Below are positions 1-9,976 of a DNA stretch of 64,000 nucleotides, one piece after another. The DNA is from Porogramme epimiltina. Its lineage: Eukaryota; Basidiomycota; Agaricomycetes; Polyporales; Polyporaceae. The position numbers were made by a program, and so were the translations under genes. The first letter of the stretch is position 1. Every line of letters starts with the position of its first letter. The stretch spans positions 62,001 through 126,000 of the forward strand of contig FTLJ01000307.1 of NCBI GenBank assembly GCA_900155495.1, written 5' to 3'. The notes beneath the pieces were generated by a model, which ran no database searches, was not told the DNA's origin, and worked only from the letters and a program-made list of their open reading frames with translations.

Positions 1-723
1 CCAGCAGTAAAATGCGGACGTGTCTTTCTCTCGCGCTGCCTGTTAACCGGTTTCGTCCCTTCATCTGCTCTATACCCTCCACACAATACCTGGTGATCTC
101 GACTATGTAACGGCCTCAACGACGCACGCACGTACGCACGACGGACCCTAGAGTCCACACGTCTTTTTCTCTTAGTCCCTTCTATTGATTTTGTTCGTGT
201 CTATGTGTGCTACCCCGTTCATCCTCGACGATATGCCTGTATTCACACTTTAATGGATCGGCTGCTGCCGACTTCGCCTTGCGTTTTCCTATTTCGTACT
301 GCGTCTTACGGTCTATACATCGTTCTCCCTGTGCTATCACCTGCCTGTCCTTCCTGCAATACCACATGGAGTCTCGGGTTGTGTCTCGTTATGTCCGAGT
401 CTACTCTAAATAAGCTTCGAGCGAGATCGCGATGCCCAGACTGCCCAGTTGCAGCCGCGGTGGGCGGAGCATTATCAGTTGTTTGAAATACGGTCTAACA
501 CGTTTGATTTGTGTTACATAAAACGCGCTCCCGGTTAGCTGGTCAAGTTCTTGCTAATCATGACCAACTATGACGCCTTCGCTGCGAGGCACAAGCTTTC
601 TCGGCCTTCAAAAGGCTCACCAAGTCCCCGACCATGAATTTCGCCGAATAACTTCCCGCAAGGGCTTCACTGCAGACGTGGTCTGCCTCCTACCACCACC
701 ACCGCCTCTACCCCGGCTCCACA
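1..723. other. Upstream non-coding stretch
   Basis: No gene recognised. Open frames here are short, overlap on both strands and show no family motif. The last 50 bases before the ATG at 724 are pyrimidine- and CACC-rich, as is common in basidiomycete promoters and 5' leaders, so this is probably the promoter and leader of the cysteine synthase gene. Confidence 0.5.
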
Positions 724-2204
724 ATGTCTGTGTCTGCCGCGTTTAGAGCACACGCTCGGCCGCTGTCGCGTGCATTTACCTCTCGCGCCGTCGATGGATT
801 CGTCGGTGCTCTCGGAAACACACCTCTGGTCAGTCCACTGTGCTCGCATCTGACTCTTCGAGTGGAAGTATAGAACTGAAGATGTCCTCGTCTTCGTGAC
901 ATTTAGGTTCGCCTCGAGAAGCTCTCTAAAGCGACTGGGTGCAACATTCTCGCAAAGAGCGAGTTGCAGAACCCGGGCGGTAGCGTGAAGGACCGTGCCG
1001 CACTGGGTGTCGTTACGGATGCGGAGAAGCGTGGCCTGTGAGTGCAGTTCATGCGTCTCTCATGCGTCTCCCAGTGGTGACCGGCGACGTGCAGTCTGAA
1101 GCCGGGAGGGACCGTCGTCGAGGGCACTGCGGGCAACACCGGGATCGGTCTTGCGCACGTCTGCAGAGCAAGAGGCTACCGCTGCGTAATCTTCATGCCG
1201 AACACCCAGGTGCGTCTCGTCGGGCCCCGCGTCGGCGACCATCACGCCTCTCCCCCGATTTCCGAATTGACGACCCAATTTCGCAATTCTCATTGCATCT
1301 CCTCGCATGCTTACGCACCCCGCGCGCTGCGCACAGAGTCAAGAGAAGATCGACCTCCTGCGCATGCTCGGCGCCGAGGTGCACCCCGTGCCCGCGGTCG
1401 CGTACGAGCACCCGCAGAACTACAACCACCAGGCGCGCGACTTCGCCAAGGCGCTCCCGAACGCGATCTGGACGGACCAGTTCGACAACACCGCGAACGC
1501 GGACGCGCACTACCGCACGACCGGCCCCGAGATCTGGGCGCAGACCGAGGGCGCGCTCGACGCGTTCATCTGCGCGACCGGCACGGGCGGCACGCTCGCG
1601 GGCGTCGGGCGCGCGCTCAAGGAGAAGAGCGGGGGCAAGACGCAGGTGTGGCTCGCGGACCCGCCCGGGAGTGTGCTCCATAGCTACGTGACGAGCGGAG
1701 GAAAGCTGAAGGAGCGCAACGGAGGCTCGATTACCGAAGGTGCGTCTCGGCCTAGTATCAGCGCGGGTGTATGCGGAGGTTAAGGTTGCTGAACGCCACA
1801 CTCTGCGCAGGCATTGGCCAGGGCCGTATTACGAACAACCTCGGCACGTTTGTCAAGGACCTGGACGGTGCCCTCCACATACCGGACGAGAAGACTATTG
1901 CGATGATTTACGAGCTCCTGGACACCGAGGGTTTGTACGTCGGTGCAAGCTCAGCTCTGAATGTCGTGGCTGCTGTAGAACTTGCCAAACAGTTGGGCCC
2001 AGGTGCGTTTCCGCTTACGGCCCTCTCGTCCGTGCGCATGCACTCATGTTGCTTGCGGGAAATCCAGGCAAAACTATTGCCACGATTCTCTGTGATGGCG
2101 CATACCGTTACCAGAGCCGGCTGTTCTCCAAGGCATGGTTAAAGACCAAAGGATTGGATGGAGCTATCCCGGAACACTTGAAGAAATACGCTGTATTAGA
2201 TTAA
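724..2204 (+). CDS. Cysteine synthase (Mcy1/Cys12-like), PLP-dependent
   Basis: Six exons (about 724-828, 907-1037, 1095-1209, 1337-1739, 1811-2002, 2068-2204) join in phase through GT-AG introns. The product is a fold-type II pyridoxal-phosphate enzyme that would make cysteine from O-acetylserine and sulfide. Visible motifs are GNTPLVRL at the N-terminus, the PLP-lysine motif [10 protein letters not shown], the substrate loop [10 protein letters not shown], the phosphate-binding loop GTGGTLAG, and a late [11 protein letters not shown] segment. The [10 protein letters not shown] insertion and the basic, Ser-rich N-terminus ([18 protein letters not shown]) fit the 'cysteine synthase 2' branch of fungi (S. 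pombe Cys12, yeast Mcy1), which is tied to mitochondria. The start is the only ATG giving this leader directly before the conserved domain. It could instead be a cystathionine beta-synthase-like paralogue, but no regulatory CBS domains follow. Confidence 0.88.
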
Positions 2205-2295
2205 TTGTATCGCTCGTTGTAATGTTTAATTGTGTCCTTCTTATACTTGCTGATGAATTGCAGTACATGAACCTAAATGAGTGCCCCTGGTATAT

Positions 2296-2366
2296 ACACT
2301 GATGGTGAAACGGTATCATGCTTGCCTTCCAAGCAAGCGGCGTGGGTTCGACTCCCGCTCAGTGTA
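2296..2366 (+). tRNA. tRNA-Gly (anticodon TCC)
   Basis: The stretch folds as a 71-nt tRNA without intron. The acceptor stem ACACTGA (2296-2302) pairs perfectly with TCAGTGT (2359-2365), followed by discriminator A. The anticodon arm is CTTGC / CTTCCAA / GCAAG with anticodon TCC. The T-arm carries the B-box GGTTCGACTCC. A short T-run follows at 2368, fitting RNA polymerase III termination. Confidence 0.93.
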
Positions 2367-2495
2367 ATTTTTATTTCAATAAGAGAAACTCACCCAAGAC
2401 AACTTTACCAGACAGCTTCAATGTGCATCAGCCTAACCCTTACTTGTTGCTATGCACACGATTGTGGGTCGTAGGTTCTAGGATGGGTGTGATAT

Positions 2496-4847
2496 CTAAG
2501 GACACTCGGCCTCTAGCAACTGAACCTCTTCCACCAAGTCTGCTACCTCGGCTTTTCGTCTGGCAACCATCCCCTCGAGCTCGTCGCAGGCTACTTCCGA
2601 CGCCCGCACCACGCGTCCGTCCATGGTCCTTGTCAGCGTAACCTGCGAGTTGTTGAGTCATAAGCACCTTGAGTGCCAGTCCTGACCTAACTCACCTTAA
2701 GGTCGCGCTCAAGGCCTTCCCCAACACGGTCCCAGTCTCGCCACCAGCGACGCTTCGCACGCTCCCATCCGCCGACGGCCCAGCGCACCCCGACGGCGGC
2801 TGCTAGGAGCCCAGCGCCGAGCGCAGTCTCCGTACCCATGCCGACGTCGACTATGCCGCCAAGAAGCTGGAGGTCGTGTGCCCAGCCGGCCCACGCCAGC
2901 GCGGCACCGCCGAATGCGCTGCCGGAAGCACCGAGCACTGCGCGCTGTGCGGCGGCGTGTAGGCGGGCAGTGGGGTGCGCGAGTTGGGCCTGGCGCGCGT
3001 GAAGGGGCGCGGTGAGCGCGGAGGGGTGGAGGGGGAAGGAAGGTGCGGAGGCGAGCTGGGCGATAGTGTTGTGCAAAACGGGGGAGTGGTAGGCGGAGGA
3101 TGGGGGGAAAGATTTAGCGAGGGCTGTCGCAGAGCATGTGAATGTCGTTTGGAGCGCGGCGAGGCGGCCTGCGTGGAAGACGAGCTATTGGATTGGGGTG
3201 GCTGGTGAGTGGGGAGACCCGACGTGGATGACGCAAACAAGCACTCACTTTGCGCTCGAGATCCCTACACCATGCCCTTTCCACAGCACCAGTCACAACC
3301 TCACGCACGTCGTCGACACGCCAGAACAGCTTGTACCACGGCAACGCGTCCATTGTCACCTCCACAGCTGCTTTCGCGTGCGCGACCGCCTTGGCGATCT
3401 CGTCCCCTCCCGTGCTCTCCGAACCGAACACTTCGAGATGGACCTTCGCCTTCGCCTCCTCCATCTGGCTACGCAGAGTGCTCGTCCCCGTCAACACCGC
3501 GTCTGCTTCACCACCCGCTTTCGCGAGCACTCCGCGACACGCCGCAAGTACGTCCCTTATAAGGGCACGCCCCGTTTGAGCGTGAATGGTGGCCACGCGC
3601 GCAGACGGAGGGAAGTTGCCTTCGGAAGCGGATACAGACGAGAGGATGTCCTTGACGAAGTGTGTGACACTGGAGACGTTGGACCCTGACATACCGTCCT
3701 GGTACCTCTGCACAGACATCGGCGATGAGGCCCCGGTCGCGAGCGTATCCAGACCGTGCAGGGCCCTTTGAGGGTCGACAAACGTGATGCGGAGGGTGTC
3801 ATGGCCTGCAAGCGTGTTGAATTGTGACCCGTGAGTTGCAGTGGTGGGACGGGCAGGTGAAGACGAGAGGAGTGCCAGTATTGCGCCTTCGCGTGAAAGA
3901 GGAAGGGTGGGCGTCGCAGAAGGAGAAAGTGTTGTGGACAGAGCCGTGGTTATAGGATTGCAGAGTATGATGGGGACGTCCGCAGTGAAAAGGGTCTTGG
4001 AAGTCTGTGGGTCGGATTGGGGGAGGGAAGACGACGTGTTGAACTCCGTTATTTCGACGGGGACCCCAAACTGCTGGAGCCACGACGATTGAACGTATAC
4101 GACCTCATCTCCATCAGAGGCAACAGACGCGCCGTACCTAGAATGTATAAGCTACTCGCACATATGCAAAATCCAGTACGCTTACCGCAGCTTGACAGAG
4201 CGGCTACCTTCAGGTAGAGACTGCCAACGAGCGCGAAGAGCTTGCCTCTGCTCTTCAGACGCAAACGGGTCTTCAAGAAGAGCCGTGACAAGCTCGTGTG
4301 CGCCAGAGGCCTGGTAGCTGCCATAGACTACAAGACACAAATGAGAAAATTATCCCTCGCTGCCAATGGGGAAATACCCAAGCGTAGTTTAACACACACC
4401 TACGACCCTCACAACATCCTTCTCTCGCTTCTCTGACGTTAATGTCAGGTCTTCATACACCTTCCCGAGCACATCCTCCCAGAACGGCAAAGACTCCCTC
4501 GAGGGCAGTCCACCTGCACTTGACTTTTCATGCGACAAGATTCGAGGAAGGAGTGACGTAGTCTTGTGCAACACAGTAAGTACTTGCGCCCGCTGCTCTT
4601 CGACCTTAGCCGGTAGGGTCGACGCGCATCGGGTGTTCACGGGAGAACGTCCTGGCCGACACCGTCGCGCTTCGCGGGAGGCATTTCGAGAGAGCGATAA
4701 GATGTGCAAACTATGATGTTGCGCGGAGGAGCGGAGGAGGCCAGAGGAGGAGGCCAGACATGTCGGCATGGATGAGAGTCGCGAGCATGGCGGGACGCGC
4801 CGCGCGAGCGCGCCTGCTTGAGGGGGGCAAGCGCTTGCCACATGCAT
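2496..4847 (-). CDS. Mmc1-like mitochondrial protein
   Basis: A multi-exon gene read from about 4847 down to the TAG at 2496. The N-terminal exon is rich in Arg, Ser and Ala and lacks acidic residues (e.g. RRVPPCSRLSSMPTC), like a mitochondrial presequence. Later exons give a helical region with LRITFVDPQRALHGLDTL, then ATIHAQTGRALIRDVL, then LPWYKLFWRVDDVREV, then a hydrophobic pair of helices with LAWAGWAHDLQLLGG and GAGLLAAAVGVRWAVGGWE, and a C-terminal coiled coil (VARRKAEVADLVEEVQLLEAEC). The LPWYKLFWRVDDV block followed by a membrane hairpin matches my memory of the fungal Mmc1 C-terminal domain, a matrix-side inner-membrane protein related to dynamins. That assignment rests on pattern memory only. 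The start is uncertain: in-frame ATGs lie at 4979, 4847 and 4769. Confidence 0.55.
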
Positions 4848-5147
4848 GTGAACATTTCGTGAACAAGTACTGAACACTGCTCTTAATCCTACCAATGACA
4901 TCGGCATGCTTTCAATATCGAGTGCTCTTCTTGCTCTTGTTTCTTCATGAGTGTTCTTCGTCCAATGTCTATGCATCATGGCGGCAAAGCAATCTCGGGT
5001 CAGAGAAGCATACGTCTTGTCTTTGACATTCGACAGATCTAGAGCCCCTGGATTTTTCCCATTCGCTCGAGGTACATACCCTATCCATTTGATTTAATGC
5101 ACGCGCTGACAACTTTCGCACAGAAAGTCCTCTCCTGCGGTGTAACC

Positions 5148-6455
5148 ATGCCTCCTCTGCTCCCTCGCGGGCTAGCTACTCCTCCCCTCAGCAACGCGAC
5201 CATCAACCCGGACTTGTTCGGGGGCGCAGACTTGTTCGGTGGCGACATTGCAATCTCCGCAATGGCGACCGTGTGCCTCCACCGCGGCAGAAGGTATCTG
5301 GGCTAATACAACAACGCAGGAAACTATGAAGTGGCAAAATGGTATGGGCAACTCGCTCCCTAGCGCTTTTGGGACGGCCTGTTCCCGGGAGAAGACATGC
5401 CTCCATCTGTCGTCTTTCGACTCAATGGCCTCGAGGGCCCCAAGTTCATTAGCTTCAAAACTGGAGACGTGCGGCCCAAGACAGGCCATTTAGCCCGCCT
5501 AATTAGCCAAGAGTGCAGAGCTTTGGCACAAGCGTAAGATCCGCCTTCTCCTCAAAGCGCGGTCAGTGCTACAGTCGTCAACCTGGATGTCGTCGCTTCC
5601 GTTGGCGACTGTGGGGGCGGTATATCACTCGAAGATCGCACTTCACTATCGACGTACTTCGCCTTGCTTCCTATCCTTGCCTCAGGCGCTACAGCAGGCG
5701 CGTATCATGCTTCATTGTGGGTCCAGGGACAATCGTCGCCGCCCAACCCGACATGACGAGCGTCGTGCCCTGCCATGAGGGTGGAGAAAGATCAGGGCAC
5801 TGTTCTGGAGAGACCAGAGATTGCAATCACGACAATCACTCGCGGACAGTTCGAGCTCCAGTACGGATCTAGCCAACACTATCACCGCTTTGGCATTTGC
5901 TCCTGCATTCTCACTGTCCAGATCCTCGCCCAGCTCCTCCTTGTCCCCCAGGGAACAATCTTCGGCCAGATCATGTTCCTTACCTCGCTAGGCTGCTCGT
6001 GGTTGTACAATTCCTACCTCTCTACCCTCAATCTCGAACGCCCAGTGTCGTGCCCTCTTGCGAAAGTATCTCTGGCTCCACAGCTCCCCTTTAGAGACAT
6101 TCTCTTTCGTCACACAGACCTCAGCAAACCTCTTCGTCTGCTTGTTCTTGTCTCCGAGTTACTCAAGAAACGCGAGCGTAGCGTGGACCAAACACTACTC
6201 AAGAATTACATTGCGAAGTTTTTCTCCAAGAACAGCGCATCGTGTTGCAAATGGAAAGATATCGTGTTGCAGGAGATATGGTCACGCGTCGAACAGGGAT
6301 CCCTTGAGCGGTTCGAGGACGGATGGGCAAGACGGGTCATAGGGGAAAATATGGCGGATCTTGGGGAAAACCGATTGGCTTTGAAGTACTCTGTGAAGAG
6401 ACTGAAGTGGCCTTCCAACGTAATCACGAATACAAGAATCGGTGAGCAAACCTAA
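5148..6455 (+). pseudogene. Decayed agaricomycete membrane-protein gene
   Basis: Several frames in order resemble one uncharacterised family of agaricomycete membrane proteins. There is an N-terminal segment with NPDLFGGADLFGGDI (5148-5263), a soluble segment with RFWDGLFPGEDMPPSVVFRL (about 5366-5520), a first membrane helix with YFALLPILASGATAGAYHA (about 5655-5715), a second long frame (5775-6455) with ITRGQFELQYG, LAQLLLVPQGTIFGQIMFL and SWLYNSYLSTL, and a C-terminal WKDIV segment. Between YGQLAP and RFWDG a TAG interrupts the frame, and other joins need shifts that no obvious intron explains. I therefore read it as a pseudogene or a strongly diverged copy. A working gene with unusual splicing remains possible. 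The function of the family is unknown to me. Confidence 0.45.
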
Positions 6456-6654
6456 TTTAGTGTTCATACGTATCTGAACTAACACCATTGACCACACCGA
6501 AGTGAGAATATCAGTGTTTAGTGTTCAACAAACGGATATGTAGCTAGCCAGTAAATTACTAAAATATGGATGTCCGTCCTCCCTAGGTCTTACAGATACA
6601 CGTTGTCCACGGCAGACCCAAGCCGCGAGTTACTACATCGAACCCTATAAGTTA

Positions 6655-7673
6655 CTACTCTGAGTTGGTCACCACGATCTTGGGCGGGGGAGGTGGCGGC
6701 GCGCCGCCACGCCCGGGACGAGGTGTAGTGTCCTCTTCGTCACTCTCTTCTCCAATATCAAATAGCTCCTCTCGCTCGTCCCACACATCCGAGAGGCGCG
6801 TAGCGGTTTTCGGTGGGCCCGGTCGGGCAGTGCGAGGAGACTTGGCAGGCGTGCCGGGGGAAACCGGCTGTTGATGGTGGAGGGGCAGGAGCTGTGTGCC
6901 GCTGATGTCTTCGTCGTCTTCGTCGTCCGATGGGGATGAGTCGGCGTCGGTGTTGAGCGGGCGATAGAGGCGGGAAATCTGGAAGCATGCTATTTTCAGC
7001 GAATGCAGGACTGCGGAGGATAGCCGTTGCGCTCCGTACCTCACGCCTGTGGCGATAATAACGCTCGAGGTGGAACGAAATGTACAGCCCTAGAGTAGAG
7101 CCCAAGAGGTTCGCCTACAGAGGAATGAGCGAATGTAGCGCGTAGGGAATGAAGGCCGTGTTCGGCTGACGACTGACCGCTACATCACCGACTTGGAAGT
7201 CCTTGTACTAAACATTCATGCGGTCAGCACTGGATTATGCAACGAGTGCCAGCGACAGACATACCGGCAACATTGACTGCACGAACTCGCTCACGATGCC
7301 GCCTAAGAAGAAACAGACTACGCCTGTAAAGACCAAGGGTGCATTCCTCCAGAACCATATGCGTCGTGCATCCCTAATTGCGTAGCCGGGGAATGGAGCT
7401 GAAGGACATGTGAAGGAGCGAAGGTGTCGGCCGACTTACTCTTCGACATCGAAGATGAAATAGAACACTGCAGTGGAGAGCCCCATGCAGAGGAAGTGGA
7501 GTAACTTGTCATTGAGAGGTAGGGAATGGGAGAAATTGGTGAATCCAAGAAACGCCAAACTCAGGAGGATGAGACAGGTGAACAGGAGGAACCACTTCGA
7601 AAAGTCGGCGCAGGTCAGCTAGGCATCGTGACTGACCGCGTAGCGTACGTACCGGCCTTAGCCGTAGAGGCAT
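6655..7673 (-). CDS. VanZ-like integral membrane protein
   Basis: At least five exons on the minus strand join well. The first is tiny (MPLRLRP, 7673-7653) and is followed by an intron starting GTACGT. Exon two begins at 7594 with WFLLFTCLILLSLAFLGF, then FSHSLPLNDKLLHFLCMGL and FYFIFDVEE. Next come RIWFWRNAPLVFTGVVCFF with GGIVSEFVQSMLP, then DFQVGDV and ANLLGSTLGLYISFHLERYY, and finally an acidic, Pro-rich tail ending PPPPKIVVTNSE. The PLNDKLLHFLCM, SEFVQ and DFQVGDVxANLLGS blocks are the VanZ-like signature (three to four helices). Bacterial VanZ lowers teicoplanin susceptibility. The fungal version has no established role and probably sits in an internal membrane. The long acidic cytosolic tail is a fungal addition. 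It is divergent from the RraA-like gene across about 500 bp. Confidence 0.78.
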
Positions 7674-8179
7674 GTCGTAGACTGGGATTTGGAAGTGGTG
7701 AGATCGCATGATGGCTTTGTTGGCCTTGCGTGCGGCCTTGCGGGAGGTGCGGGCAGTGCGAGTCCATACGCTCTCCGAAGGAGAGTTGGAGTCGGGAAGG
7801 CCAAGCATAGCTGAAATGAGTTTGCAGCGTCCGACGCTGGTCTGGCCTGCGACTCCTATCCAGTAGAGTGTCGAACGCAAGAAAGAAGAGGTCGCTGAAA
7901 GCAGGAGAGAGATGTAGACGGTGGCGGAGGGACGAGTGGGTTGCCGTCGGCGGTGACGCGCGCTCCGGGAAAAGTGGATATGTCATTCCCTGACGAGACT
8001 TAGCTGACGTTATTGTTCGGATAGGCCTAAATAAGGTTATCTAAAACAAGCTAAACGTCATTGTCCCCGCACAAACGCCCGGCGTCCCGTCTTTCCGCTC
8101 ATTCCGAACGATGTCTACACATGTCTATCCGTACCCTCTACTCTAGTACACTCGTACACTACGACACGCTGCTCGCGCA
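7674..8179. promoter_or_regulatory. Shared intergenic region, VanZ-like (-) and RraA-like (+)
   Basis: These 506 bases separate two divergent starts and must hold both promoters. Overlapping open frames at 7510-7990 on the minus strand have no family motif and seem accidental. The final 80 bases before 8180 are C/T-rich (repeated CTCTACTC and ACACTCGTACACTAC), a usual 5' leader composition here. No specific operator was recognised. Confidence 0.4.
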
Positions 8180-8936
8180 ATGTCCACTACGATAGGCGAC
8201 GTCCAGGCTAAACTCGCTGGTTTCTCAACCTGCGAAATATCCGACGCCCTCATCAAACTTGGGTCCCCCAACGGCGGACACATCCCAGACATACATATGA
8301 TTTCGCCCTCTAATGCCACAACGCGCGTATGTGGACCCGCATACACAGTACAGATGGTCTTGGGGTCGAACAAGGACGCACCGAAACTGTCCGCGCACTT
8401 CGTCGACACTGCGCCCGAGGGCTCTGTGATCGTAATCAACGCACCTCCACGTTCAGTGCTCTTTCACAGCATATCCTAGTCGGTGCTGAACGACTTCCCT
8501 CGTCATGCATACAGGTGTGAAGAACGCGGTTTGGGGCGGGCTCATGACCGCAGGTGCGCAGTCCCGCGGCGCTATCGGTGTCGTCATCGCTGGGCGCTGC
8601 AGAGACCTCGCGGAGCATCGCGAAGTGGCTTTCTCCGTCTTTGCGCGCGGCCATTCCACCCTCGGCCAGTCCCCTTTCACCAGGCCGTCGGAGGTCAACG
8701 TCCCCGTCGTGATCGCGTCACCAGACGTAACCGAACAAGACTTTCCGCCGGTGCGCGTCGTACCGGGCGATTGGGTCGTGGCGGATGAAGACGGGGTGGT
8801 GTGCGTGCCTGTGGGCCAGGCAGAGGAAGTGGTCGGGCTCGCGGAGAAGGGCAGGGAAATCGATGCGCGGTGCATGGAGGATATTAAAGCGGGAAAGGGC
8901 GTCCAGGCATCGTTCAAGAAGCACCGAGGGAAGTAG
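8180..8936 (+). CDS. RraA-like / HMG aldolase-fold protein
   Basis: Two exons. The first (8180 to about 8452) gives MSTTIGDVQAKLAGFSTCEI, then SDALIKLG, and CGPAYTVQMVLGSNKDAP. The second (from about 8512) gives VKNAVWGGLMTAGAQSRGAI, then GVVIAGRCRDLAEHREVAF, HSTLGQSPFTRPSEVNVPV and VVPGDWVVADEDGVVCVP. This is the RraA/4-hydroxy-4-methyl-2-oxoglutarate aldolase fold. GGLMTAGAQSRG and the GRCRD motif line the active site, where Arg and Asp bind a 2-oxoacid and the divalent metal. Fungal members act as metal-dependent oxaloacetate decarboxylases or HMG/CHA aldolases. The bacterial name 'RNase E inhibitor' does not apply, since fungi lack RNase E. The exact donor is unclear: the best phase uses a weak GTTCAG site. 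Length (about 235 aa) is normal. Confidence 0.82.
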
Positions 8937-9470
8937 ACTGGCGGTGTATAGTATCTCCCCGCAACGATCATGTACGTATTGTGCACACATTCCCGGACGG
9001 CGAGCCCCCCTGTACCAAACATTTGCTTTCACCAACACCTCAATTTGCTTCTGAAACTTACTCCACAAGACACACCAGGTACCGACGGTCAACCTGAAGT
9101 GTCAAGGCTGCGGAGGGAGTTAGTGCGGATATGAGCAAGTGGCAGCGAAGACCCTTAATAATTTTTCATGGAGGCCCGGCCACAACGAAGAAGCGGGGGC
9201 TTCCTACTCCTAAATAGCTCGCCTAAGGTTGCAGCATGGTAAGGCAAAGTTTCGGCACCCCGAGGAAGTTAGAACGCACCTTCGTGTACACCGAGAGTCT
9301 CAGAGACCTCTTTAATACTGCACCCCCCCTTCCAAATGCACAAAGGGGCCGAGCGGCGGGCCTCTACATATCGCACTACACTTCAGAGAGACGGTGGATC
9401 GATTCCGTAACCATAGAGGTTGGACCAAATTCGGAGGTCAGGTAACGCTCCACTCCTTCCCAGACAAGCC

Positions 9471-9531
9471 TTATGGATCATTGACCCCTAGAAAACATAT
9501 GGGGTATGGGGCATCGGGGAATATGGTCTAC
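9471..9531 (+). repeat. Imperfect direct repeat, copy 1
   Basis: Contains TTATGGATCATTGACC, then AGAAAACATATGGGGTATGG, a GCATCGGG block and an ATATGGTCTA end. The same order of blocks recurs at 9787-9853. The two copies differ by substitutions and small gaps. Possibly the ends of an old mobile element. Confidence 0.5.
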
Positions 9532-9786
9532 TAGGGAGAGAGACAGATGTAGGGTAGCGTAGCGTAGGAAGAAGGCGAGACAAGGTATCTGCTGTATCGT
9601 AGAGGAGAGTTCAAACTACGCGCGCAACTCCGGCTGCTCCTGACCATCAAGCGGCAACGAAACGGGTTCTAAACCCGCGGCCCTTTTGGTTGGCGATGCC
9701 CCTTACAACGGTCGGTGGTACGAACAACAGTTGAAGTTGCCCTGTCGCCAGTCAGAACGCCCCGCACCAGTATTTTCCAAGTAAGA

Positions 9787-9853
9787 TTTATGGACCAAGC
9801 TTGACCGCCAGAAAACATATAGGGTATAAGCTATCGGGCATATAGTTTATGGG
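9787..9853 (+). repeat. Imperfect direct repeat, copy 2
   Basis: Contains TTTATGGACCAAGCTTGACC, then AGAAAACATATAGGGTATAA, a GCTATCGGG block and an ATATAGTTTATGGG end, in the same order as copy 1 and starting 316 bp further on. The element between them encodes nothing recognisable. Confidence 0.5.
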
Positions 9854-9976
9854 GGTATATATGACTGGATATAAGAAGTTCGACTAGTATAGGTACATGA
9901 ATGCGCTCAGCGCAGGGTAAACAAACCGAGGAACACCACGCTCCCTCACAGGAAGAAAGAAGAAAGAGGGCGACAC

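Larger units (their letters stand above)
8937..9976. other. Gene-free stretch with an imperfect direct repeat
   Basis: No gene recognised. Short open frames have no motif. The stretch holds two copies of an A/T-rich repeat (listed separately) and the downstream flank of two genes that face each other (RraA-like + and caspase-fold -), so terminators for both are expected here. Confidence 0.4.

Noticed and set aside
1038..1801. Long frames on both strands across the cysteine synthase gene
   Set aside because: They are Arg- and Pro-rich shadows of GC-rich coding exons in other frames.
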